From: Pseudactinotalea terrae
GTDB taxonomy: Bacteria > Actinomycetota > Actinomycetes > Actinomycetales > Beutenbergiaceae
Reading direction: 5' to 3'
Length of the DNA: 64,000 bases
Assembly (NCBI RefSeq): GCF_009733845.1
Contig: NZ_WNXZ01000007.1
Coordinates: 124,001 to 188,000, forward strand
Shown here: positions 45,551 through 52,996 of the stretch, one piece after another
Layout: each line of letters begins with the position of its first letter
Numbering within the stretch: position 1 is the stretch's first letter
Notes under the pieces: model-generated
What the model was told of the DNA's origin: nothing
The model's input: the letters and a program-made list of their open reading frames with translations, nothing else
Database searches by the model: none
Made by a program: the position numbers and the translations under genes

Positions 45551-46410
45551 CGGTACAGCGAAGCCTTCCCCGCTGCGCCGAACAGGTCGATCTTCTGCGC
45601 GGCGACGACCTTCAGCGCCGCCTGGCAGGGCGGCTGGATGACGTTGGGCTCGCGATGTCCGGTGTCGGTGAGCACCTCGCGCATCTTCTGGAAGTACGCG
45701 ACCTTGATGTCGGAGGAGATGTTGACCTTGTTGATGCCGCGCCGGCAGGCCTGACCGATCTCGTCATCCGGGTTGTTCGAACCGCCGTGCAGCACGAGCG
45801 GAGCCGCGACCGCGGCGTCGATCTCGTCGAGAAGGTCGAGCTTGAGCTCGGGCTTGAGGCTGGCGGGGTAGAGGCCGTGCCGGGTCCCGATCGCCACCGC
45901 GAGCGAGTCGACGCCGGTCTCCGCCACGAAGCGCACCGCGTCGTCGGGGACCGTGTAGATGATGTCGTCGGTGCCGGCCTCGGCGTAGCCGTCCGTCTTG
46001 CCGATCGTGCCGAGCTCCGCCTCGACCGAGACACCGACGGCGTGCGCGACCTCCGCCACGCGCCGCGAGAGCGCGACGTTCTCGTCGAACGGCAGCATCG
46101 AGGCGTCGATCATCACCGAGGTGAAGCCGTACTGGATCGCCGTCAGCGCTTGCTCGAACGTGGCTCCGTGATCCCAGTGGATCGCCGTGGGCACAGACGA
46201 GACCCGAGCCCGGTCGATGATCGCCGGCAGCAGGTACCTGCCGATGTGCGACACCTCGTCCGGGTGGATCGCGATGATGTGCGGCGACTCCTTCTCCTCG
46301 CAGATCTCGAAGACGGCGTTCATCATCGAGTAGTCACTGATGTTGAAGGCGGGGACGGCGAAGTTCGCCTCGGCGGCAACCTTCAGCACCTGGTCTCCGG
46401 ACAGCAGCAT
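45547..46410 (-). CDS. Class II fructose/tagatose-bisphosphate-type aldolase, copy 1
   Basis: Zinc-dependent aldolase (287 aa). Zinc and active-site motifs are in place: IHWDHGATFEQ, VEAELGTIGKTDG, AIGTRHGLYP, LVLHGGSNNPDDEI and GINKVNISSDIK. It would cleave a ketose bisphosphate into dihydroxyacetone phosphate and an aldehyde. Its substrate cannot be read from sequence. GAAGGAGAA precedes the ATG at 46410. Next to a second aldolase, 32 bases apart. Confidence 0.93.
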   Translation of the reverse strand: MLLSGDQVLKVAAEANFAVPAFNISDYSMMNAVFEICEEKESPHIIAIHPDEVSHIGRYLLPAIIDRARVSSVPTAIHWDHGATFEQALTAIQYGFTSVMIDASMLPFDENVALSRRVAEVAHAVGVSVEAELGTIGKTDGYAEAGTDDIIYTVPDDAVRFVAETGVDSLAVAIGTRHGLYPASLKPELKLDLLDEIDAAVAAPLVLHGGSNNPDDEIGQACRRGINKVNISSDIKVAYFQKMREVLTDTGHREPNVIQPPCQAALKVVAAQKIDLFGAAGKASLYR

Positions 46411-46442
46411 GTGGTCTTCTCCTTCGTCGAGCCTGCGGGTTG

Positions 46443-47309
46443 TCAGCTGTAGTGATGCGTGGTGCCGGCCGACCCGAAGAGATCGATCTTGTGACGCACC
46501 AGGTCCTTGGCCGCATCCATCGCCGTGGGGACGATGAGACGTGGGTCGAGCAGCGAGGTGTTGGTCAGCACCTCGCGCATGCCGAGGTAGAAGGCACGCT
46601 TGACGTCGGAGGAGATGTTCACCTTGTTGATGCCGCGGGTGCAAGCATCGCGGATCTCCGCGTCGGGGTTGTCGGAGCCACCGTGCAGCACCAGCGGGAT
46701 GTCCACCTCGATGTCGATGGCGTCGAGCAGGTCGAGCTTGATCTCGGGGACCAGGCTCTTCGGGTAGATCCCGTGCCGGGTGCCGATCGCGATGGCGAGC
46801 GAGTCGATCCCCGTGCGCTCGGCGAACTCCCTTGCCTCCTCCGGCTCCGTGTAGAGGATGTCGTCGGTGCCGCCCTCGTCGGCGCCCTCGGTCTTGCCGA
46901 TCGTGCCGAGCTCGCCCTCGACCGAGACCCCGGCCGCGTGCGCGATCTCGACGACCCGCGATGTGATCTCGATGTTCTTCTCGAACGGCTGCAGCGAGGC
47001 GTCGATCATCACCGACGTGTAGCCGAGCCGGATGGCTCGGACGACCTCGGACAGGTCGTTGCCGTGGTCCCAGTGCAGCACCGTGGGCACGCTGCTGCGC
47101 GCCGCCCGTGACAGCACTGCCGGGATGTAGTCCTGGCCGATCCAGTTGCCCTCCTTCGGCCCGAGCGCGACGATGAGCGGCGACTTCAGCTCCTCGCACA
47201 CCTCGAAGGCGGCCATGAGCATGCCGTAGTCGGACAGGTTGAGCGCCGGAACCGCGAAACCGTGCTCGTTGGCGGGCGCAAGGATCTCGGTCCCCGTGAT
47301 GAGTGCCAT
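46443..47309 (-). CDS. Class II fructose/tagatose-bisphosphate-type aldolase, copy 2
   Basis: Paralogue of the previous gene (288 aa) with the same motifs: LHWDHGNDLSE, VEGELGTIGKTEG, AIGTRHGIYP, LVLHGGSDNPDAEI and GINKVNISSDVK. All catalytic residues are kept in both copies, which argues against one being inactive. Two adjacent class II aldolases may form a mixed enzyme or act on two stereoisomeric substrates. It is the first enzyme gene after the transporter. Confidence 0.93.
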   Translation of the reverse strand: MALITGTEILAPANEHGFAVPALNLSDYGMLMAAFEVCEELKSPLIVALGPKEGNWIGQDYIPAVLSRAARSSVPTVLHWDHGNDLSEVVRAIRLGYTSVMIDASLQPFEKNIEITSRVVEIAHAAGVSVEGELGTIGKTEGADEGGTDDILYTEPEEAREFAERTGIDSLAIAIGTRHGIYPKSLVPEIKLDLLDAIDIEVDIPLVLHGGSDNPDAEIRDACTRGINKVNISSDVKRAFYLGMREVLTNTSLLDPRLIVPTAMDAAKDLVRHKIDLFGSAGTTHHYS

Positions 47310-47350
47310 GAAGGTCGTGCTGCCTCTCGTGTGGGTGAAGGGGTCGTTCT

Positions 47351-48253
47351 TCAGTTCTTGACGGAGCCCGATGTCATGCCGCCGATGAAGTAGCGCTGGA
47401 AGAAGATGAAGAGCAGGATCACCGGCAGCGACCCCAGCACGCTCATCGCCATCATCTGGTTCCAGTCGTAGGAGTGCTGGCCCATCAGCAGCTGGATGCC
47501 GATCGGGACCGTGCGCATGTCGTCGGTGCGGGTCAGGGTGAGCGCGAACAGGTACTCGTTCCACGCGATCATGAACGTGTACATGCCCACGGAGACCATG
47601 CCCGGGATCGCGATCGGGATCAGGATCCGCCAGAGCGCCCCGAACGAGGAGGTGCCGTCGACGCGTGCGGCCTCGTCGAGCTCGCGGGGCAAGGTGTTGA
47701 AGTACCCGGTCATCATGATGATCGCGTACGGGAGCGTGAACACCATGTAGGTGAGGATCAGGCCGGGGTAGGTGTTGTACAGCCCGAGCGCCACGACCAG
47801 CCCGAAGTAGGGGATCAGCAGCGTGATCGGCGGTACGGCCTGCACCGAGATCACCGCGATGTTGATGATGCTCTTGCCCGGGAAGTCGTACCGGCTGAAG
47901 GCGTAGGCCGCGTGCACGGCCACCAGCAGCGTCAGCCCGGCCACCGCCAGCGACACCACGTACGAGTTGAGGAAGAACCTCAGCTGGCGTGAGTCGTTGA
48001 GGATCGCCAGGTACGGCGCGAGCGAGGAGTTCTCGGTGATGAGCTGCGGTGGGTAGGCGAAGATCTCCGGGTTCGCCTTGAGCGAGGAGAAGACCATCCA
48101 CAGCACCGGCGCACCGGCGAACAGGGCTCCCACGATCAGCCCGGCGAGTGTCAGCGCGACGGCGATGCGGCGCCGCCCCGCCGTGCTCAGCTGTCTGCGG
48201 GGGCGGCTCTGCTCGACAGCGGCCGATGTGCGGGTCACGGTGGTCGTGGTCAT
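47351..48253 (-). CDS. Sugar ABC transporter permease, MalG type
   Basis: 300 residues, six membrane helices, with the cytoplasmic EAA loop (LPRELDEAARVDGTSSFGAL) that contacts the ATPase. It forms the channel with the MalF-type protein encoded two bases upstream. No ATP-binding subunit gene is in the operon, so a shared MsmK/MalK-like ATPase elsewhere is expected. Confidence 0.94.
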   Translation of the reverse strand: MTTTTVTRTSAAVEQSRPRRQLSTAGRRRIAVALTLAGLIVGALFAGAPVLWMVFSSLKANPEIFAYPPQLITENSSLAPYLAILNDSRQLRFFLNSYVVSLAVAGLTLLVAVHAAYAFSRYDFPGKSIINIAVISVQAVPPITLLIPYFGLVVALGLYNTYPGLILTYMVFTLPYAIIMMTGYFNTLPRELDEAARVDGTSSFGALWRILIPIAIPGMVSVGMYTFMIAWNEYLFALTLTRTDDMRTVPIGIQLLMGQHSYDWNQMMAMSVLGSLPVILLFIFFQRYFIGGMTSGSVKN

Positions 48254-48255
48254 GA

Positions 48256-49143
48256 TCAGTCCCTCGCTCGCTGGTGGCGGACGTAGGCGAACGCCAGCAC
48301 CGCGGAGATCACAAGCACGACGACAGCACTGGCCGAGGCGGCCGAGAACATGTACTGCGAGAACGCCAGCTTGTAGGTGTAGGTGGACAGCAGCTCGGTC
48401 CGGTCGAGCGGACCGCCGCCGGTGGTCATCCAGATCAGGGTGAACTGGTGCGACGTCCAGATGAGGTCGAGCAACGTCATCGAGATGATGATCGGCCGCA
48501 GCTGCGGGATGGTGATCGAGAAGAAGGCGCGGATCGGTCCGGCGCCATCGACCGAAGCCGCCTCGTAGAGATCCGCCGAGATTCCCTGCAGCCCCGCCAG
48601 CAGGCTGATCATGAAGAACGGGTACCCGCACCAGATGTTGATCAGCACGACGGCGAACAGCGCCAGGTTCGGATCGGCCAGCCACTCGCGCGGTGCATCG
48701 ATCAGGCCGGTGGAGACCAGCAGGTAGTTGAAGACGCCGTTGGGGTTGAGGATCAGCCGCCACAGCACCGCCACGATGGCGACGGTCAGCAGCCACGGCA
48801 GCACGAAGATCGTGCGGAAGATCGTCTTGACCCAGTGCGGCAGCAGCCGGGTGTTCAGCAGCATCGCGAACGCCAGACCGATGACCAGGTGCGCGGCGAC
48901 CGAGGCGAGCACGAATACCGCGGTGTTCTTGAGCGCTGCGTGGAACTGGGCGTCCGCGAAGATCTCGAGGTAGTGCTCGAGCCCCACGAACTGCGGGCTC
49001 GCGTTGGTGATGACGTTGTTCTGCAGCGAGAACCAGACGACCATGCCGATCGGCAGGGCCATCAGGACCGCCATCAGCACGAGCGTCGGCGACAGGTAGG
49101 CGAGGGCCGACGCTGTCGACCTGCGCGCTCTGCTACTACTCAC
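48256..49143 (-). CDS. Sugar ABC transporter permease, MalF type
   Basis: 295 residues with six membrane helices. It starts YLSPTLVLMAVLMALPIGMV and has the EAA loop ISADLYEAASVDGAGPIRAF. The GTG at 49143 is chosen because GAGAAAGGG lies upstream. Encoded between the binding protein and the MalG-type permease. Confidence 0.93.
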   Translation of the reverse strand: MSSSRARRSTASALAYLSPTLVLMAVLMALPIGMVVWFSLQNNVITNASPQFVGLEHYLEIFADAQFHAALKNTAVFVLASVAAHLVIGLAFAMLLNTRLLPHWVKTIFRTIFVLPWLLTVAIVAVLWRLILNPNGVFNYLLVSTGLIDAPREWLADPNLALFAVVLINIWCGYPFFMISLLAGLQGISADLYEAASVDGAGPIRAFFSITIPQLRPIIISMTLLDLIWTSHQFTLIWMTTGGGPLDRTELLSTYTYKLAFSQYMFSAASASAVVVLVISAVLAFAYVRHQRARD

Positions 49144-49220
49144 GGTGAGCCCTTTCTCACGGTGGAGGACCGAGGAGGCGGCGCGGAGCACCCGGGGAAG
49201 GCCCCGCGCCGCCGTGTCAT

Positions 49221-50510
49221 CTAGAAGGAGCCTTCCCACTCCGTCTGGATGTTCCCCAGCGCCTCGTCGATCGGCTTGTCCTCGGCGAGCACCTGCTGCA
49301 GCTCCTCGTCGAAGACCCGCATCAGCTCGTCGGCGAGCGGCAGGCCCGTGAACTCACTGACGGGGTAGCCGGCCTGCCAGATGTTGAAGGCGTCCTCGAA
49401 CAGCGGGTCGGACTCGGTGAAGTCAGGGGTCACGTTGGCGTTGCCCGGGAACCCGTTCGCAAGCGCGCTGAGCTGCCCGTTGGCACCCTCGCTCATGAGG
49501 AACTCGATGAGCTTCCAGGACTCCTCCGGGTGCTCGGTGTTGGCCGACATCCCGATGCCCCAGGAGGCGTAGCGCACCCCGGACTCACCGGTGTAGCCGT
49601 CCTGCACCGGCAGCGGCACCACCGAGAAGTCCAGCTCGGGGTTGTTCTCCCGGATCAGGTTGATGTGGGCGAGCGAGGACACCATCATCGCCACGCGCTC
49701 GTTGGTGAACTCCTCGACCTTGTCCTGCTCGGCCATCGTCAGGCCGCCGGGGGCGATCACGCCGGCGTCCCACATCTCCTTGATGAACTCGATCGTGGCG
49801 GTGACGTCCTCGTTGTTGACCGCGGGGCCGCCGTCCTCGGAGAGCATGGTCCCGCCCGAGGCCCAGGTCCACGGGAGGATGTCGATGTTGATGCCGTTGG
49901 GCTTCTCGAGGCCGAGCGCGGCCACGAAGCCCGAGGCACCGCTGCCGGAGTCGACGACCGCCTGCGCGGCGCTCTGGAACTCGCTCCAGGTCGTCGGGAC
50001 CTCGACACCTGCCTGCTCGAGCAACGAGTTGTTGACGAACATCGGGTAGGCGAAGTTGACGACCGGGATCATGCGGGTCGCGCCGTCCACCTGCACCTGT
50101 GCCGCCAGCTGCGAGTCGTCGTAACCGGCGTCGGACATCGCTGCCGAGAGGTCAGCGATCGAGCCCTGGGTCGCGAAGTCGTGCACCCAGGCACCGTCGA
50201 GCCCGAGGACGTCGGGCATCGTGCCCGACGCGGAACCCGCGATGACCTGGTCCTTGATCGAGGCGTACGGGCCGGAGAGCAGCTCGACGTCGATGCCGGG
50301 GTTCTCCTCCTCGAACTGCTCGATCAGTGCTGCGAACTCCCCGTCTGGGAGCTCGGGCTCCCACCACTGCATGAACTCGATGGTGACGTCTCCGCCCTCC
50401 TCCGAGCCTCCTCCGCTGCCGCAGCCTGCGGCCAGGGCGACGACGCCGAGCGCCGCCACCATGACGTGGGTCTGCTTGCGCCAGCGGTCGTGCCGAACAG
50501 CGCTGTTCAT
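49221..50510 (-). CDS. Sugar-binding lipoprotein of an ABC transporter
   Basis: 429 residues, extracellular solute-binding protein family 1. A lipoprotein signal peptide ends LAAGC with Cys30 as the lipid site, followed by a Gly/Ser linker. The domain opens VTIEFMQWWEPELPDGEFAA and contains the usual family parts (IPVVNFAYPMFVNNSLLEQA). TGGAGGAG precedes the ATG at 50510. It is the first gene of the eight-gene catabolic operon, divergent from the DeoR regulator. Confidence 0.95.
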   Translation of the reverse strand: MNSAVRHDRWRKQTHVMVAALGVVALAAGCGSGGGSEEGGDVTIEFMQWWEPELPDGEFAALIEQFEEENPGIDVELLSGPYASIKDQVIAGSASGTMPDVLGLDGAWVHDFATQGSIADLSAAMSDAGYDDSQLAAQVQVDGATRMIPVVNFAYPMFVNNSLLEQAGVEVPTTWSEFQSAAQAVVDSGSGASGFVAALGLEKPNGINIDILPWTWASGGTMLSEDGGPAVNNEDVTATIEFIKEMWDAGVIAPGGLTMAEQDKVEEFTNERVAMMVSSLAHINLIRENNPELDFSVVPLPVQDGYTGESGVRYASWGIGMSANTEHPEESWKLIEFLMSEGANGQLSALANGFPGNANVTPDFTESDPLFEDAFNIWQAGYPVSEFTGLPLADELMRVFDEELQQVLAEDKPIDEALGNIQTEWEGSF

Positions 50511-50587
50511 TGCTCCTCCAAGTGTGCTGCAGGTCAGGGCAACCACTGCTGTGTGATGCCCGATCGTGCCGAAGCGGTGCGTGATAC

Positions 50588-50614
50588 TTGCACGAAAATG
50601 CAGAAACATGCAAG
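50588..50614. promoter_or_regulatory. Phased TGCA operator between transporter operon and deoR-type gene
   Basis: TGCA occurs at 50589, 50599 and 50609, exactly 10 bp apart, each followed by an A-rich stretch. The outer two also form an inverted repeat TTGCA ... TGCAA. On the minus strand TTGCAT (50608-50613) could be the -35 of the transporter operon. One-turn phasing suggests a multimeric regulator, most likely the adjacent DeoR protein. Confidence 0.65.
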
Positions 50615-50714
50615 AGTCGGCAGCGAAGTCGCGTCGGAGAGGCAGTTCTCGGCGCACATTGCCGGTACTTTCGGCATGTCAGGGGCACGACGTCGGGCAA
50701 GGGAGGCTGACCAG

Positions 50715-51542
50715 GTGAGCACGGAGGCCACGGATTCAGGCGGCGGCGAGCTGCCCGCGGTCAGACGGGACCGCATCATCGGGTTCGTCGAGACGGCCCG
50801 ACAGGCGAGCGTGCACGAGATCGCCGAGCACTTCGACGTCTCGCCCGATACGGTGCGCCGCGACCTCACCGCCCTGCACAAGGAGGGTCAGCTGACCCGA
50901 ACACGCGGCGGCGCCGTCGCGAACTCGCTCCTCAACAGCCCCGACCGCGAGCTGCGGATCCGTCAGATGCTGCAGGAGCAGGAGAAGTCACGGATCGGGG
51001 AGCTCGCCGCACCGCTGATCAGGAACGCAGCCGTGGTCGCGTTCAACGGCGGCACCACGACCCTCGCGGTCGCGCGCAACCTGACCGACCACCGCGAGCT
51101 GACTGTCGCGACCAACAACCTGAGCATCCCGTTCGAGATACCCGCCCACGCCGTCAACAACCTCTACGTGTTCGGTGGCGATGTCCGCTTCAGCTCGCAG
51201 GTGACGATCGGGTTCACGTCCTTCCCCGATGTCGAGGTGCCTGGGATGGTGCACTTCGACATCGCGATCATCGGTGTCGGCGGCGTCACCACCGAGGGCT
51301 ACTCGGTGAGCAACCTCGGCGAGGCCTCGATGATGCGACAGATGATCCGTCGGTCCACCACGGTCGTCGTCGTCACCGACGCCACCAAGTTCAACCGGCA
51401 CCAGTTCGCGCTCGTCGCTCCGCTCGACTCCGCGCAGCACCTGGTCACCGACTCACCACCCCCGCCGGACGTCCACGAAGCGCTGAGCTCGGCCGGCGTC
51501 CAGCTTCACTTCGACCCCGCCGAGGACGAGCCTGATGACTGA
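50715..51542 (+). CDS. DeoR-family sugar-phosphate-responsive repressor
   Basis: 275 residues. The N-terminal HTH is RRDRIIGFVETARQASVHEI, then SPDTVRRDLTALHKEGQLTR. The C-terminal DeoR sensor domain carries FNGGTTTLAVARNL and IGVGGVTTEGYSVSN, which bind a sugar phosphate. The GTG at 50715 is selected because GGGAGG lies eight bases upstream; an ATG at 50676 is in frame. It probably represses the divergent transporter-aldolase-kinase operon and its own unit, which continues into the sulfatase gene (8-base overlap). Confidence 0.93.
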   Translation: MSTEATDSGGGELPAVRRDRIIGFVETARQASVHEIAEHFDVSPDTVRRDLTALHKEGQLTRTRGGAVANSLLNSPDRELRIRQMLQEQEKSRIGELAAPLIRNAAVVAFNGGTTTLAVARNLTDHRELTVATNNLSIPFEIPAHAVNNLYVFGGDVRFSSQVTIGFTSFPDVEVPGMVHFDIAIIGVGGVTTEGYSVSNLGEASMMRQMIRRSTTVVVVTDATKFNRHQFALVAPLDSAQHLVTDSPPPPDVHEALSSAGVQLHFDPAEDEPDD

Positions 51543-52983
51543 GCCCGCCGGCGGCGACCGACCCAACATCGTGCTGGTCATGACCGACCAGCAGCGGTAC
51601 GACACGATCGCGGCGCTCGGCTACCCACACATGGTGACGCCCCATATCGACCGGCTCGTGCGGGAGGGCGTCGCCTTCGTGCAGGCCCACGTGACCGCTC
51701 CCTCCTGCACGCCGAGCCGAGCCAGCTTCTTCACGGGGCTCTACCCCTCCGGGTGCGGCGTGCTTCGCAACGACGAGTCGTGGCCGCGGACCTGGGTCGA
51801 GGACCTGGCGGCATCGGGCTACCGCTGCATCAACGTCGGGAAGATGCACACCTCGCCGTACGAGGAGGCCACCGGGTTCCACGAGCGTCACGTCGTCGAG
51901 AACAAAGACCGCGGCACCCCGAACGTGCCGTATCTCCTCGACAACTGGGACAAGGCGTTGCACGCCAGCGGTCTCGAGAAGCCCGATCGGCGCACGCTGC
52001 GCAACCGGCCCGACTACAACGAGCGGCTCGGTGCCTTCGAATGGACGCTGCCGGAACGGCTGCACGCGGACGTGTTCGTCGGCTCTGTCGCCACCTTCTG
52101 GCTCGACACCTACCCCGGCGACGAGCCGTTCTTCCTGCAGGTCGGCTTCCCCGGGCCGCACCCGCCCTACGACGCCCCGGCCCGGCTGCTCGAGGTCTAC
52201 GCCGACGCGGACATCCCCGAGGTCAACCGCCACGAGAGCGAGTTCGCCGCGATGCCGCCGCAGGTGCAGTCCGTGCGGCGCGAGCACCTCGAGCACGACC
52301 ACGACTCGATCGTCCACCTCGAGAACCCCACCGCGGAGCAGCTGCGCCGCCAACGCGTCCACTACTACGCGAACATCACCCTGATCGACGAGCAGATCGG
52401 CGAGCTGATCAGCGCGCTGGAGCGGCGGGGCGTGCTCGAGGACACCGTCATCATGGTCACCTCCGACCACGGCGACGCCCTGGGCGATCACGGCCTCTCG
52501 CAGAAGTGGACGATGTACGAGCCGGCGGTCCACGTGCCGGCGATCGTGCACGCGCCCGGGCGGGTACGCGCCGGCATCACGGTCCCCGATCTCATCTCGC
52601 ACTTCGACCTCGGGGCCACGATCCTGGACCTCGCGGGCGTCGAGCAGCAACCGGGCGTCGCCGCCCGCTCGCTTCGCCCCGTGCTCCAGGGCGAGGAGTG
52701 GCAGGGGCGTGATGTCGTGTTCGCCCAGCAGGCACGGGACGGTATCCAGCGGGACTCCGAGATGATGACCATGGCCTTCGACGGACGTTGGAAGCTCGTC
52801 AGCTTCAGCGACTCACCCGACGACGGTCAGCTCTTCGACCTCGAGACCGATCCCCACGAGCGTCACGACCTCTGGGACGACCCCTCAGCGGCCGACCAGC
52901 GGACACGCCTGCTGGACCGCATCGCCACGTGGCACCGCGACGTGCTGTACAGCTCGCGGGACTGGTGGCGCGCCGTCAGCTGA
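51535..52983 (+). CDS. Cysteine-type sulfatase
   Basis: 482 residues. The metal site starts NIVLVMTDQQR (Asp18). The formylglycine motif is CTPSR with Cys58 (TAPSCTPSRASFFTG). Later motifs are HTSPYEEA, VTSDHGDALGDHGL and the C-terminal QLFDLETDPHERHDLWDD. It should hydrolyse a sulfate ester after Cys58 is oxidised by the FGE encoded at 58465-59352. No signal peptide is visible, so it probably acts in the cytoplasm on an imported sulfated sugar. Coupled to deoR and divergent from the sugar transporter. Confidence 0.95.
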   Translation: MTEPAGGDRPNIVLVMTDQQRYDTIAALGYPHMVTPHIDRLVREGVAFVQAHVTAPSCTPSRASFFTGLYPSGCGVLRNDESWPRTWVEDLAASGYRCINVGKMHTSPYEEATGFHERHVVENKDRGTPNVPYLLDNWDKALHASGLEKPDRRTLRNRPDYNERLGAFEWTLPERLHADVFVGSVATFWLDTYPGDEPFFLQVGFPGPHPPYDAPARLLEVYADADIPEVNRHESEFAAMPPQVQSVRREHLEHDHDSIVHLENPTAEQLRRQRVHYYANITLIDEQIGELISALERRGVLEDTVIMVTSDHGDALGDHGLSQKWTMYEPAVHVPAIVHAPGRVRAGITVPDLISHFDLGATILDLAGVEQQPGVAARSLRPVLQGEEWQGRDVVFAQQARDGIQRDSEMMTMAFDGRWKLVSFSDSPDDGQLFDLETDPHERHDLWDDPSAADQRTRLLDRIATWHRDVLYSSRDWWRAVS

Positions 52984-52996
52984 GTGCGCCGCGACC

